Part shown: piece by piece, positions 36,397 to 46,843 of the stretch
Position numbering within the stretch: the first letter of the stretch is position 1
How the letters are laid out: each line of letters starts with the position of its first letter
From: Negativicutes bacterium
Lineage (GTDB): Bacteria > Bacillota_C > Negativicutes > Sporomusales_B > JARLHX01
NCBI GenBank assembly: GCA_031292035.1
Contig: JARLHX010000407.1
Location: 22,237 to 86,236, forward strand
Direction of reading: 5' to 3'
Length of the DNA: 64,000 nt
The notes under the pieces: model-generated
Database searches by the model: none
What the model was told of the DNA's origin: nothing
What the model saw: the letters and a program-made list of their open reading frames with translations, nothing else
Position numbers and translations under genes: made by a program

Positions 36397-37632
36397 ATGG
36401 CCGGACAGACAATAGCAGAAAAGATCTTTTCCCGCCATGCCGGCAAAATGGCGTTTAGTGGGGACAGTGTGGTTGCCGCCGTTGATGTGGCTATGGCCAC
36501 CGACGGATCAGGGCCGCTGGCCTTGGAATTTTTCAAAAAAATGGGCGGCAGCCGGGTGTTTGACCCGGAAAAGGTGGTCATGGTATTTGACCATTATGTC
36601 CCCTGTCCCAACGATAAAGTGGCGGCAATGCAAGAAAATATGCGGGAGTTCTGCCGCCAGGGGCAGTGCCGGCTTCTCGATCTGGGGGAGGGTATCTGTC
36701 ATCAGCTTCTCCCGGAAAAAGGGTATGTCGTTCCTGGCGCCCTGATTGTGGGCGGGGATTCTCACTCTACGACCTATGGCGCCTTCAACGCCCTGGGCAC
36801 CGGTGTCGGTTCGTCCGACCTGGCGGCGGCGATGATCTCGGGACGGCTGTGGTTTCGAGTCCCGGAGTCAGTCAAGATTACGTTGACCGGAGCCCTGCAG
36901 CCGCGCGTCACCGCCAAGGATATCGCCCTGACGATTGTCGGGCGGCTGGGGGCGGATGGAGCGACCTACAAGGCGGTGGAGTTCGCCGGAGTCAATATGC
37001 TGACCCTTTCAGAACGGATGACAGTCTGCAATATGATGGTGGAAACAGGCGCCAAGTGCGCCATCATGCCAGGAGACGCTATCACCCGGGCCTATTTTAA
37101 GCGAGAAGTCGAAATGGTCGAGGCTGACGGCGATGCCCGGTATGTGGAGGAAATTGAGCTCGATCTGGCGGCCATAACGCCGGTTGTTGCCTTGCCGCAC
37201 CAGGTGGATACTGTGGTGCCGGTGGGGCAGGCGCTGGGGACGCCGATTCAGATGGGTGTTCTGGGGACCTGCACCAACGGGCGGGTTGACGATTTAAAGT
37301 TGGCGCTGGATGTCATCGGACGGCAGGCCCTTTATCCCGGCTTTGAGCTTTTGGTTGTACCGGCCTCCCGTCAGGTGTATGTGGAGGCGCTGCGGCAAGG
37401 CTTGATCGAGCGCTTCGCCGAACTGGGGGCCATGATCCTGCCGCCTGGCTGTGGGCCCTGCTGTGGCAGCAGTCCCGGCATACCCGGCGCAGGTGAAAAT
37501 GTACTTTCCACTGCCAATCGCAATTTCATCGGCCGGATGGGCAACATCCAGGCCAATATCTATCTCGGTTCGCCGGCCACGGTCGCGGCGGCGGCGGTGA
37601 CAGGGAAAATCAGCGACCCGAGGGAGCTGTGA
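36397..37632 (+). CDS. LeuC-like hydro-lyase large subunit (aconitase superfamily)
   Basis: 411 residues, the size of archaeal-type/homoaconitase-like large subunits. The [4Fe-4S] Cys ligands are in GTCTNGR and in GCGPCCGSS (C-x2-C). Substrate-site blocks are [20 protein letters not shown] and [13 protein letters not shown]. It isomerises or dehydrates a hydroxy-polycarboxylate with the small subunit encoded 4 bp downstream. No leuA/leuB is adjacent and context is catabolic, so leucine synthesis is not the obvious role. Confidence 0.88.
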   Translation: MAGQTIAEKIFSRHAGKMAFSGDSVVAAVDVAMATDGSGPLALEFFKKMGGSRVFDPEKVVMVFDHYVPCPNDKVAAMQENMREFCRQGQCRLLDLGEGICHQLLPEKGYVVPGALIVGGDSHSTTYGAFNALGTGVGSSDLAAAMISGRLWFRVPESVKITLTGALQPRVTAKDIALTIVGRLGADGATYKAVEFAGVNMLTLSERMTVCNMMVETGAKCAIMPGDAITRAYFKREVEMVEADGDARYVEEIELDLAAITPVVALPHQVDTVVPVGQALGTPIQMGVLGTCTNGRVDDLKLALDVIGRQALYPGFELLVVPASRQVYVEALRQGLIERFAELGAMILPPGCGPCCGSSPGIPGAGENVLSTANRNFIGRMGNIQANIYLGSPATVAAAAVTGKISDPREL

Positions 37633-37636
37633 AACA

Positions 37637-38140
37637 ATGCGACACATAGGCAGAGCGCGGCGGTTAGGCGACAACATCAATACCGATTACATCATCTCTT
37701 CCCGCCGTAAACGGGATACCCTGGACGAAAAGGAACTGGCCCGGTATCTGATGGAGGATATCGATCCGGACTTTGCCGGGCGGGTTAATGTGGGCGATAT
37801 CATCGTGGCAGGAAGTAATTTCGGGTGTGGATCGGCCATGGAAATCGCGGCACTGGTGGTGCGCGGCGCCGGCGTCCCGGCGGTAATCGCCAAGTCATTT
37901 TCACGGACATTCTACCGCAATGGCATCAATAATGGCATTTTGCTGGTGGTTTTCGATACAACGAATATCCGGGAAGATGACTTGATCGCAATCGAAACCC
38001 TGCCGGACGGGATCGAGGTTTCCGTGAACGGCGTGGTCGCCGGGAAAGGGCTTCCCCTTTCTGCGACCATGATGAAAATCATCGCCTGTGGCGGGCTTGT
38101 CGAATATATCAAGCTGCATAGCGGCTTAGAGCAGGAATAG
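37637..38140 (+). CDS. LeuD-like hydro-lyase small subunit
   Basis: 167 residues with the swivel-domain signatures [15 protein letters not shown] and [43 protein letters not shown]. It completes the active site with the large subunit immediately upstream (4-bp gap). The substrate-specificity loop after DNINTDYI reads SSRRKRDT, which resembles neither a standard isopropylmalate nor aconitate reading with certainty. Confidence 0.88.
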   Translation: MRHIGRARRLGDNINTDYIISSRRKRDTLDEKELARYLMEDIDPDFAGRVNVGDIIVAGSNFGCGSAMEIAALVVRGAGVPAVIAKSFSRTFYRNGINNGILLVVFDTTNIREDDLIAIETLPDGIEVSVNGVVAGKGLPLSATMMKIIACGGLVEYIKLHSGLEQE

Positions 38141-38222
38141 AGCGGAGCAGGCTGCATTTTGAGGTTTTGGCCGGAACCGCAAGAGGAGCATCGGTTATTC
38201 GGGAGAGAAAGAGGAGATGTGA

Positions 38223-39503
38223 ATGTCAATGCCAGTATCACCAGACAATCTTTCGCCTGCCCCTAAGAAAAGGGTTGGTTTGGCCAAACAGATTTTTGCG
38301 GCGCTTTTCCTTGGGATCTTGTTTGGTCATTTTTACCCGGCGTACGGTGTTGCCCTGAAACCGGTGGGTGACGTATTTTTGCGGATGATCAAAATGCTGA
38401 TCGTTCCTCTCATTTTTGCTACCCTGGTTACCGGTGTCGCTGGCGCCGGTGATTTCAAAAAGATGGGACGGCTTGGCCTGAAAACCATGATCTGGTTCCA
38501 GCTGGCCACCACGGTGGCGATGATCTATGGTTTGATTGTGAGCAATCTCGTTCAGCCGGGTGCGGGTGTGGCCATCATCAATGTCGATCCCCAGGCCGCC
38601 GCCGCTGCAGCCAAAAAGTCGTTCAGCATCATTGATGTCCTGGTGAATGTTGTTCCCAACAATATTGTCGAGGCAGCCGCCTCGGCCAATCTGCTGCAAA
38701 TCGTATTTTTTTCCTGTTTCTTTGGGGTGGCGGTTGCAGCCATGAAAGAACGGGGAAAAATCATTATCCAGGCCGCTGAGGCCCTGCAGGAAGCGATGTT
38801 TTTTGTTACCAACTATGTCATGAAATTGACACCGATCGGCGTGTTCGGCTTTGCCGCGTTTACGGTCGGCCGGTATGGACTGAAACTGGTTATTCCCCTG
38901 GCCAAGCTGATTGGTTCGCTTTATCTCGGTCTTTTTGTTTTCATCCTAACTGTCCTGGTAGTGGCCTGCCTGCTGATTAAGGTGAATTTCTTCCAGCTTC
39001 TGCGGGTCATCAAAGAACCGCTGGCTATCGCCTTTACCACCGCATCCAGCGAAGCGGCCCTGCCGCTTACCATCGAAAAACTGGAAAAGTTCGGCGTGCC
39101 CAAGCATATCATCGGGTTTGTGCTGCCGACAGGGTATGCTTTTAATCTGGATGGCTCGGTCTTGTATCACATTATGGCTGTGGTGTTTATCGCCCAGATG
39201 TACGGCGTCCCTATGGATTTATCATCCCAGCTTATGGTGATTTTGACGCTGGCAGTGGCCCAGAAAGGGACGGCGGGTGTTCCTGGGGCGGCGATGATCG
39301 TTCTGGCGGCGATTATTCCTATGTTCAATCTGCCGATCGAAGGATTATTCATGATTATTGGGGTGGATCGGATCATGGATATGGGCCGGACGGCCGTCAA
39401 TCTGGCAGGCAATGTAATCGCTACATTAGTGGTGGCCAGATGGGAAAATGAGCTTCCCGATGACCTGATTCTGGCGGCGTATACCAAAAACTACGACGAA
39501 TAA
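38223..39503 (+). CDS. Dicarboxylate/amino acid:cation symporter (DAACS, GltP/DctA type)
   Basis: 426 residues with the full set of DAACS membrane helices: KMLIVPLIFATLVTGVAG, the hairpin-loop serine-rich AFTTASSEAALPLTIE, VLPTGYAFNLDGSVLY, QKGTAGVPGAAMIVLA and GVDRIMDMGRTAVNLAGN. It imports an acidic substrate such as a C4-dicarboxylate or glutamate/aspartate with Na+ or H+. GAGGAGA precedes ATG. As last gene of the RpiR-linked operon it is expected to import the substrate of the PLP enzyme and LeuCD-like enzyme. A truncated relative lies at 3820-4722. Confidence 0.92.
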   Translation: MSMPVSPDNLSPAPKKRVGLAKQIFAALFLGILFGHFYPAYGVALKPVGDVFLRMIKMLIVPLIFATLVTGVAGAGDFKKMGRLGLKTMIWFQLATTVAMIYGLIVSNLVQPGAGVAIINVDPQAAAAAAKKSFSIIDVLVNVVPNNIVEAAASANLLQIVFFSCFFGVAVAAMKERGKIIIQAAEALQEAMFFVTNYVMKLTPIGVFGFAAFTVGRYGLKLVIPLAKLIGSLYLGLFVFILTVLVVACLLIKVNFFQLLRVIKEPLAIAFTTASSEAALPLTIEKLEKFGVPKHIIGFVLPTGYAFNLDGSVLYHIMAVVFIAQMYGVPMDLSSQLMVILTLAVAQKGTAGVPGAAMIVLAAIIPMFNLPIEGLFMIIGVDRIMDMGRTAVNLAGNVIATLVVARWENELPDDLILAAYTKNYDE

Positions 39504-39596
39504 ACAATCCGGATTTCCCTTTCTTTATTGCGGTTATCGCCTTTTCAGCACATCGCTTGAAAGTTTGCCTGCTATAAAAAAGTTTTCTAATGGCTA

Positions 39597-39626
39597 TTGA
39601 CAATATTTATAACGATATGGTAATAT
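39597..39626 (+). promoter_or_regulatory. SigA-type promoter of the SAM riboswitch transcript
   Basis: TTGACA (39597-39602) and TAATAT (39621-39626) are 18 bp apart, about 24 bp upstream of the riboswitch. Confidence 0.8.
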
Positions 39627-39649
39627 CTAAAACAATTCAATATAGTATT

Positions 39650-39751
39650 CTCTTATCAAGAGTGGTCGAGGGACTGGCCCGATGACACCCGGCAACCGGC
39701 GCGCAGCGCAGAGGTGCTAATTCCAGCAGGAGAAATCCTGGAAGATGAGAG
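39650..39751 (+). promoter_or_regulatory. SAM-I (S-box) riboswitch
   Basis: S-box elements appear in order: CTTATCAAGAG, GGTCGAGGGACTGGCCCGATGACACCCGGCAACC, GGTGCTAATTCC and a closing GATGAGAG that pairs with the opening CTCTTATC (P1). A terminator follows at 39770. When SAM binds, P1 forms and transcription stops, so the downstream YezD-like and O-acetylhomoserine sulfhydrylase genes are expressed when methionine/SAM is low. Confidence 0.95.
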
Positions 39752-39769
39752 GGAGTTTTTGAGTCGATC

Positions 39770-39800
39770 AAGGCCCCTTTCATTGGAAAGGGGCCTTTCA
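39770..39800 (+). terminator. SAM riboswitch expression-platform terminator
   Basis: AAGGCCCCTTTC (39770-39781) pairs with GAAAGGGGCCTT (39786-39797) around ATTG, followed by a short T-rich segment. Confidence 0.9.
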
Positions 39801-39832
39801 ATTTATTCTATCAAGGAAAGGGTGGGGAGAAG

Positions 39833-40003
39833 ATGAATAGTCTCAGCTGTTCCGGCAGCGATAAGATAGCTTCGAATTCGCCGGGTAACCGTGAACCGCA
39901 GGGCGACGTCGTCGTCATCGTCATCCGCGGCGGCAAGGTCGTCCGGTTTGAAAATACAATCGACCGGCCTGGCGTCGAAGGGGTGTGTGGCGATGGGATA
40001 TAG
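39833..40003 (+). CDS. Small YezD-like (DUF2292-like) protein, 56 residues
   Basis: ATG 39833 has GGTGGGGAG six bases upstream. The frame encodes a polar N-terminus and then GDVVVIVIRGGKVVRFENT, which matches the core strand-turn-strand of the YezD/DUF2292 family seen twice in the next gene. It lies directly after the SAM riboswitch terminator, so it is the first gene of the methionine-repressed transcript. No enzymatic motif; function unknown. Confidence 0.6.
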   Translation: MNSLSCSGSDKIASNSPGNREPQGDVVVIVIRGGKVVRFENTIDRPGVEGVCGDGI

Positions 40004-40066
40004 CCCGCGGCGCGCGCTAAGTCGACTGTGGAGGGAAGAATAAACATTGCGGGGGAGTGAGCAGGC

Positions 40067-40408
40067 ATGGAGATAGCGAATGACGTCTGGGATCTTGTCG
40101 AGGCGGAAATCCAGAAGATCTGTCATGGTACGGTGTCGCTGATCGTCCAGGATGGTCGCCTGATCCAGCTGGATAAAGCCGAAAAAATCCGGCTGAACCC
40201 GCGAGAGTTGGCACAAAAGACAGGGGTTTGCCTGGCGGCCGGGCAAGACGCTAAGTCCCAGAGCCTCCGTATCCCGCTGGCCGCAGCGTTGAAGGGGGTG
40301 CGCTTTGGTCAGGTCGTGGTTGTCCTCAAGGATGGCAATGTGGTGCAGATTGAGCGGGTCGAAAAACAGCGAGTCAATGACTGGATGGGATTCGGTGCCG
40401 GGATTTGA
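40067..40408 (+). CDS. Tandem YezD (DUF2292) repeat protein
   Basis: 113 residues made of two YezD-like units: CHGTVSLIVQDGRLIQLDKAEKIRL (about residues 19-43) and GVRFGQVVVVLKDGNVVQIERVEKQRV (about 77-103). Single-unit YezD proteins of ~55 residues commonly accompany sulfur-assimilation genes in Firmicutes; their role is not known. GGGGGAG precedes ATG. The position between the SAM riboswitch and O-acetylhomoserine sulfhydrylase supports a role in sulfur or methionine metabolism. Confidence 0.75.
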   Translation: MEIANDVWDLVEAEIQKICHGTVSLIVQDGRLIQLDKAEKIRLNPRELAQKTGVCLAAGQDAKSQSLRIPLAAALKGVRFGQVVVVLKDGNVVQIERVEKQRVNDWMGFGAGI

Positions 40409-40458
40409 GGTCTTGCGAGGGCGATAGGGCCAAATGGGGCTAAGAATTGAAAATATAA

Positions 40459-41826
<1,368 letters not shown>

Positions 41827-41840
41827 GAAAAGTTAAAAAG

Positions 41841-41877
41841 ACCTGCTCTTCGCACAATGACGAAGGGCAGGTTTTTT
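41841..41877 (+). terminator. Rho-independent terminator
   Basis: ACCTGCTCTTCG (41841-41852) / CGAAGGGCAGGT (41861-41872), then TTTTT. Confidence 0.9.
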
Positions 41878-41941
41878 GTCTCATTATAGTCCGATATCCA
41901 AGGCTGGGTTTCGTCACGGTGGTCAGTCCCCTGAGTCCTAG

Positions 41942-42556
41942 TTACTTGACAATCAGACCCAGCTCGATTCCCCTGGCGACTACTTTGCTGCGACTGTTGA
42001 CATTCATTTTGTGAAAGATGTTAATCATATGGTTTTTCACCGTGCCGACTGTTATAAAGAGCTGGTTGGCAATCTCCGCATTCGAGAAGCCTTTTGTTAA
42101 CAGCAGCAGTATTTCGCTTTCTTTTTCGGTTAGCAGCTCTTGCGGGGTGCCAAACCGGTAGTTGCTAAGATGAAGGTCGTGGTAGGCGCTGATCGCATCA
42201 TTCAGGGCAGAGCAGAGGGCGGCTTTTGTGACCGGTTTTGTCAGGAAGGCGGTGGCTTTGCCGCGATTAATCGCCTCCATGGCAACAGTCAGATCAGGAA
42301 CACCGGTCAGGATGATCCGCTGAATGGATTTGTCGATCAGGAGTACTTGGGATAACAGGTCAACGCCATTCATCGACGGCATTTCAAAGTCGGAAACAAT
42401 CACCGCGAACGGACCGCGGTTTTTTATAATCTGCAGGGCTTCGCGGGGATCATTGGTGGTGGTCAGTTCAAAGTCGTCGACAAGCAACCTTTCAATTGCT
42501 GATAAATAATGCTTCTCATCGTCGACAAATAGGATCTGAGGGTGTTTTTCCTCCAT
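41942..42556 (-). CDS. Response regulator, NarL/LuxR type
   Basis: 204 residues. REC domain at residues 7-125 with acidic pair D12/D13, phosphoacceptor D56 (VSDFEMPSMNG), T84 and K107; LuxR helix-turn-helix at about 138-200 (LTEKESEILLLLTKGFSNAEIANQLFITVGTVKNHMINIFHKMNV). No sensor kinase is adjacent, so it is an orphan here. GAGGTG precedes ATG. Target genes cannot be deduced. Confidence 0.9.
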   Translation of the reverse strand: MEEKHPQILFVDDEKHYLSAIERLLVDDFELTTTNDPREALQIIKNRGPFAVIVSDFEMPSMNGVDLLSQVLLIDKSIQRIILTGVPDLTVAMEAINRGKATAFLTKPVTKAALCSALNDAISAYHDLHLSNYRFGTPQELLTEKESEILLLLTKGFSNAEIANQLFITVGTVKNHMINIFHKMNVNSRSKVVARGIELGLIVK

Positions 42557-42752
42557 CTTTTGGGCACCTCGCTTTAGTATTTGGCGCGGATCATCCAGGA
42601 AGCCCGCATAGCAGATTGAAATGTATCTTTAGATATATGGTGGCAGTGACTGGACTTGTGGTACTTTAATTATAAGATAAGTACGGCTTACAAGCGAAGA
42701 AAAATTTTATCGCTAAGACAATTTGAAAATTTACGATAAGGAGGCGATCCTA

Positions 42753-42944
42753 ATGCGTAACTCTCAGCAAGAGATCGAAATGATTATTGAGATCCGGGAA
42801 ACGATGGAACAGATCAAACTGAGGGAAGAAGAGAAGCTTGACGCTGCCGACTTGTATAATCAATTAGAAGCAACACTTCGTCTGTATGATCAGACCCGAT
42901 TCGGCCAAAAGCAAATCGACACGATAGTTTCCCAAATCGCCTAA
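42753..42944 (+). CDS. Small charged helical protein, 63 residues
   Basis: Not recognised. ATG 42753 follows AAGGAGGCG at the right distance. The product is almost all charged and helix-forming (SQQEIEMIIEIRETMEQIKLREEEKLDAADLYNQLEATLRLYDQ), likely a coiled coil. It stands alone and is followed by an exceptionally long terminator hairpin, which supports it being a real transcript. Confidence 0.6.
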   Translation: MRNSQQEIEMIIEIRETMEQIKLREEEKLDAADLYNQLEATLRLYDQTRFGQKQIDTIVSQIA

Positions 42945-42973
42945 ATCATCTTCTCTGGGAGGCGACAGCCACG

Positions 42974-43031
42974 GAAATCAAAGCAATCCCCCGCTGCTAT
43001 GAACGATGCAGCGGGGGATTGCTTTGATTTC
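42974..43031. terminator. Hairpin with perfect 24-bp stem
   Basis: Left arm 42974-42997 and right arm 43008-43031 are exact complements (GAAATCAAAGC...CGCTGC), with loop TATGAACGAT. The GC core next to A/T-rich outer parts makes it a likely bidirectional terminator. Confidence 0.85.
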
Positions 43032-43063
43032 GTTTTGTGACAGAGAATGTTGATAGGAAATGA

Positions 43064-43093
43064 TTGCATAGTGCAACCGTTGTGTGATACAAT
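43064..43093 (+). promoter_or_regulatory. Promoter with MarR-type operator for the arsenic cluster
   Basis: -35 TTGCAT (43064-43069) and -10 TACAAT (43088-43093) are 18 bp apart. The -35 lies inside the palindrome TTGCATAGTGCAA (43064-43076), a typical MarR-family operator, so the regulator encoded next probably represses itself. Confidence 0.65.
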
Positions 43094-43114
43094 TATATCA
43101 GAGGTGGATTTTTA

Positions 43115-43558
43115 ATGATCAATACCAATCAGGCCGGCATGCTGCGGGAATCGTTGCGGCTCTTGGTCCGGCGTCTTGGTGTCCTGGAACGCGGTGAAGC
43201 TTCTTGCTGCGATATCACGCTGAGCCAGTGCCATACCATCGTGGAAATCGGCCGGGCAGGCACCATGTCCCTCAACGGATTGTCTGAGATTCTCGGACTC
43301 GATAAAAGTACGGTTAGCCGGTCCATCGACAAACTGGTCAGTGATGGGATTATTCTGCGCGAAGCTGACCCGGACGACCGGCGATATCTTAATTTGCGTC
43401 TCAGTGAAAAAGGACAGTCTATCTTCCGCGAGGTGGAGATGAGGATGGCTGGATATTTTGAAGAAGTAATCGCCGCTATTCCCGCTGATAAGCAGGGACA
43501 GATTGTGGAGAGCCTGCAATACCTCGTCCAGGCGCTAAAAGGCCCGCGGTGTTGCTAA
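43115..43558 (+). CDS. MarR-family regulator with cysteine clusters
   Basis: 147 residues. Winged helix-turn-helix with LNGLSEILGLDKSTVSRSIDKLVSDGIILREADPDDRRYLNLRLSEKG. Cysteines are concentrated at C31, C32 and C39 near the N-terminus and C146, C147 at the very end, positions that could bind arsenite or another thiophilic species. It heads a cluster with an ArsP-like permease and an ArsM-ArsN fusion, so arsenic sensing is inferred. AGAGGTGG precedes ATG. Confidence 0.85.
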   Translation: MINTNQAGMLRESLRLLVRRLGVLERGEASCCDITLSQCHTIVEIGRAGTMSLNGLSEILGLDKSTVSRSIDKLVSDGIILREADPDDRRYLNLRLSEKGQSIFREVEMRMAGYFEEVIAAIPADKQGQIVESLQYLVQALKGPRCC

Positions 43559-43599
43559 TCGTTTCGCCCGCCAAGAACGGGCGATAGGAGGAATTGTGT

Positions 43600-44553
43600 A
43601 TGTTTGATTTCGACGATTTTGGAAACATGATAGTATACCAATGGCTGGGCATGGCGCCAGAAGATAAATTTGCTTCGGCCCTGCAATTTTTTGTCGCCGA
43701 TACACCGAAGATTCTGCTGCTGTTGGCGGTGGCCATTTTTGTCATCAGCATTATCCGTTCTTATTTCCCACCTGAGAAAACCAAAAAGTTTTTGAGCCGC
43801 CGCCATAGCTTTATCGGTAATATACTCGCCGCGTTGATCGGTATTCTGACTCCTTTCTGCTCCTGTTCGGCTGTGCCTTTGTTTATCGGCTTTATTGAAG
43901 CCGGGGTTCCGCTCGGGGTTACCTTTTCGTTTCTGATTTCTTCGCCCATGGTGAATGAAATTGCGTTAGTTATGCTGCTCGGCATGTTCGGCTGGAAAGT
44001 CGCCCTGCTATACGCCACAACCGGAGTGACAATCGCCATCATCGCCGGCTATGTCATCGGCAAGCTGAAATTGGAGCATTTGGTCGAAGACTATGTCTAT
44101 GAGAGCAGAGCGCCCCAAGCTGAAATGAGCGATCCGAGCTTCCGGGAACGCTGCCAGACTGCCCGGGCGTTTACGGTTGAACTATTGAAATATGTTGCTC
44201 CTTATATCCTCGTGGCTCTGGCGATTGGCGGTTTTATCCACGGCTTTGTGCCGGAAGATTTTATCGTGACCTTCGCTGGTCGCGGCAATCCGCTCGCGGT
44301 ACCGCTCGTCGTCTTGATCGGCGTGCCGCTCTACAACAGCTCGTCAGGCATGGTACCGATTATCTATGCGCTGATGGAAAAGGGACTGCCGCTCGGCACC
44401 TCGCTGGCGTTTATGATGTCGGTGAGCGCCATCAGCTTTCCCGAGATGATCATTCTGCGCCGGGTGCTCAAGGTGCAACTGATCGGGATCTTCGCCGGCA
44501 TCCTTACGGTGGCCATTATTATCACTGGCTATCTCTTTAATGCAGTGATCTAA
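43600..44553 (+). CDS. ArsP-like permease (DUF318 family)
   Basis: About 317 residues, eight or more helices, with the family's CxC motif TPFCSCSAVPLF and SFLISSPMVNEIAL in the first half and GVPLYNSSSGMVPIIYALMEKGLPLGTSLAFMM in the second. ArsP members export trivalent organoarsenicals; others move Cu or Zn. Being placed between a Cys-rich MarR and ArsM, export of methylated arsenicals is the best guess. ATG 43600 has AGGAGG eight bases upstream; GTG 43594 is an alternative. Confidence 0.85.
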   Translation: MFDFDDFGNMIVYQWLGMAPEDKFASALQFFVADTPKILLLLAVAIFVISIIRSYFPPEKTKKFLSRRHSFIGNILAALIGILTPFCSCSAVPLFIGFIEAGVPLGVTFSFLISSPMVNEIALVMLLGMFGWKVALLYATTGVTIAIIAGYVIGKLKLEHLVEDYVYESRAPQAEMSDPSFRERCQTARAFTVELLKYVAPYILVALAIGGFIHGFVPEDFIVTFAGRGNPLAVPLVVLIGVPLYNSSSGMVPIIYALMEKGLPLGTSLAFMMSVSAISFPEMIILRRVLKVQLIGIFAGILTVAIIITGYLFNAVI

Positions 44554-44571
44554 AGCAAGGGGGGGATATGG

Positions 44572-45843
44572 ATGAAAGCACAGGACGCAGGGGACGATAT
44601 TCGCGAACAGGTGAGACTGAGGTATGCTCAGGCGATAACGGTAAGGTCGGGCTGCTGCGGTTCAACAGGCTGTTGCGGGGGAACCGACGCCGCAACAAGC
44701 GTAATCACTGGTAATCTCTATGACTTAAAAGAGATGGACGGCCTGCCGGAGGAACTGATTGCCGCATCTTTCGGCTGCGGTAACCCCACCGCTCTCGGCA
44801 GTCTTTACTTCGGGGAAACTGTTCTCGATTTGGGCAGTGGCGCCGGTCTCGACGTATTGCTGTCCGCCAAAAGGGTCGGACCCTTTGGCCGGGCCTACGG
44901 GCTTGATATGACGGATGAAATGTTGGCAGAAGCCAACGCCAACAAGGACCGGTCGGGGTTAGCCAACGTCGAATTTCTCAAAGGCCATATCGAGGACATC
45001 CCGCTGCCGGAAAGCACTGTCGATGTTGTCATTTCCAACTGTGTGATCAACCTGTCAGTCGACAAGGATAAGGTTTTCCGCGAAATATACCGGGTGCTGA
45101 AACCGGGCGGACGGGTTGCGGTGTCGGACATCGTCACAACCAGACCGCTGCCGGAAAGCATCCGGCAAAATCTGCTGGCCTGGGCGGGCTGTGTGGCCGG
45201 GGCTCTGACTCAGACCGAATATGGGGCGAAACTGACGCAGGCCGGGTTTGAAAATATTGAGGTCGTCATTACCAGAGTATATGATTTGGCTAGTGCGAGC
45301 GGGCAGCGGATCGTGCCTGAGACAACATCCGAAGAGCGTGCGGAGCTGAATGGCGCGCTGGTCAGCGCCTTTATCCGGGCGAAAAAGCCGGTCAGGAGCC
45401 TTGCCGCCGGGGAAGACTTTGTGATTGAGGCGGCGGAAGGCGACGATTTTCCAGCAGTATGCGGTTTACTCGAAAATTGCGGACTGACGACAGCCGATGT
45501 CGGTCCCGGCCAGGGGACCTATTATCTGGCGAAAGGCAAGACGCTGTTAGGAGTGGCGGCGTTGGAGCATTTTGGGAAGGCGGCATTGCTGCGCTCTTTC
45601 GTGGTCGCGCCTGCCGCCAGAAAAGCCGGCGTTGGCCGGAGTCTGCTGGAACACGTTCTTGGAGAAAGCCGCAGGGCTGGCTTCTCCCATGTTTATTTAC
45701 TGACAGATACGGCGGAAGAATATTACGCCAGATACGGATTCTCTGCAATCGATCGGAGTCAGATCCCGGTGGAGGTGTTGACACTGTCGGCGATGGGATC
45801 CACCTGTCCGGCGACTTGCGCCGCCATGGCGCTGACCCTTTAG
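44572..45843 (+). CDS. arsM: Arsenite methyltransferase ArsM fused to ArsN-type acetyltransferase
   Basis: 423 residues. The ArsM part (1-270) has the SAM motif [13 protein letters not shown] and the three conserved arsenic-binding cysteines, here C69 (SFGCGNP), C157 (ISNCVINLS) and C207 (WAGCVAG), plus CC pairs C28-C29 and C34-C35 at the N-terminus. The C-terminal part (about 285-395) is a GNAT domain with [20 protein letters not shown] and YYARYGF, of the ArsN2 type linked to arsenic operons. It would methylate As(III) and possibly acetylate a second compound. The last residues again carry Cys ([10 protein letters not shown]). Confidence 0.9.
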   Translation: MKAQDAGDDIREQVRLRYAQAITVRSGCCGSTGCCGGTDAATSVITGNLYDLKEMDGLPEELIAASFGCGNPTALGSLYFGETVLDLGSGAGLDVLLSAKRVGPFGRAYGLDMTDEMLAEANANKDRSGLANVEFLKGHIEDIPLPESTVDVVISNCVINLSVDKDKVFREIYRVLKPGGRVAVSDIVTTRPLPESIRQNLLAWAGCVAGALTQTEYGAKLTQAGFENIEVVITRVYDLASASGQRIVPETTSEERAELNGALVSAFIRAKKPVRSLAAGEDFVIEAAEGDDFPAVCGLLENCGLTTADVGPGQGTYYLAKGKTLLGVAALEHFGKAALLRSFVVAPAARKAGVGRSLLEHVLGESRRAGFSHVYLLTDTAEEYYARYGFSAIDRSQIPVEVLTLSAMGSTCPATCAAMALTL

Positions 45844-45977
45844 GCGTCGCGGTGAAATCGTGGCAGTAGCCCCATTATATGCAGGTCGCAGCAGGAGAAA
45901 ATGCGGCGACATGGAAATTTATGCTATGTAAAGACAGCATCATCGGGGCCGAAGGCCTCTTAAAGGAGGATGACAAT

Positions 45978-46628
45978 ATGGAATTTTCAGCACTAGAAGA
46001 ACTGTTTAAAGCAAGGCGGTCGGTCCGCAAATGGACCAATCAACCGGTGGCCGAAGAACTGCTGGTCAAAGCCATCGAGGCGGCCGGCTGGTCGCCGAAT
46101 AGCGGCGGCAGGCAACCTTATCACTGTTATGTTGTTACCAACGCCGCCAAGATCGCCGAAATCGGCGCGGCCGTCCAGGAGGTCACCGATTACCTGGCTT
46201 CGCTGTGCAAGACCGACTTTGACCGCCAAACGGTGGAGCGCTGGCAGCAAAATTCAGGCTTTTTCACCAAGGCGCCAGCACTGATCCTTGTTACCGCCAG
46301 TATTTATCAATCCATCGCCGACAAGTTGCAGGCCTGCAATATGGATCAGCCGCGGGTGGCAGAAATCAACAACTGCCGGCAGATCTCCGCCTCCCGCATC
46401 CAGACGGTAGGGGCATTTGTCGATCATCTGTTGTTGGGCTTACATACTTTGGGACTGGGGGCGGTTTGGATGGCTGGACCGACGCAGGCCAAAGACGCGG
46501 TAGAGAAGATCATCGGTGTGGGCGAAAAGGAAGATTTTGTGGCTATGATTCCGATCGGCTATGCTGATGAGCAGCCAGTCCCGCCGTCGCGGAAATCGCT
46601 TGCCGAAATGGTCACTTTCCTCCGCTAA
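45978..46628 (+). CDS. Nitroreductase-family protein
   Basis: 216 residues with the FMN-binding nitroreductase fold: LEELFKARRSVRKW, AGWSPNSGGRQPYH (FMN phosphate contacts) and GLHTLGLGAVWMAGP. Members reduce nitroaromatics, quinones or flavins with NAD(P)H. AAAGGAGG lies seven bases before ATG 45978; the longer frame from 45879 is rejected. It lies 134 bp after the ArsM fusion, possibly in the same transcript; substrate unknown. Confidence 0.88.
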   Translation: MEFSALEELFKARRSVRKWTNQPVAEELLVKAIEAAGWSPNSGGRQPYHCYVVTNAAKIAEIGAAVQEVTDYLASLCKTDFDRQTVERWQQNSGFFTKAPALILVTASIYQSIADKLQACNMDQPRVAEINNCRQISASRIQTVGAFVDHLLLGLHTLGLGAVWMAGPTQAKDAVEKIIGVGEKEDFVAMIPIGYADEQPVPPSRKSLAEMVTFLR

Positions 46629-46682
46629 ACCGGCGAATCGCTTTTGTTTTTGTCAGAAAGGATTACTTTCTGAACCAAGTTG

Positions 46683-46740
46683 AAGAGACTATGGCTTCTG
46701 CTTTCGTCTGGGACATGGCCGCGGCCATAGTCTCTTTTGT
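46683..46740 (+). terminator. Rho-independent terminator
   Basis: AAGAGACTATGGC (46683-46695) pairs with GCCATAGTCTCTT (46724-46736), then TTGTT; the 28-base loop has inner pairing. Confidence 0.85.
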
Positions 46741-46843
46741 TCAGGTGCTGTCCAGGCCAGCGCTGTCGGATGAGGAAAAGAAGGTTTTTTTCGCTGGAAA
46801 TCGAATGATTTAGTATATTTTGTGCTGAGTGGAGAAGAGAGGG

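Noticed and set aside
36397..38140. Calling the pair leuC/leuD of leucine biosynthesis
   Set aside because: No leuA or leuB nearby; the operon carries an RpiR regulator, PLP enzyme and importer, which fits catabolism better, so the family name is kept without a pathway symbol.
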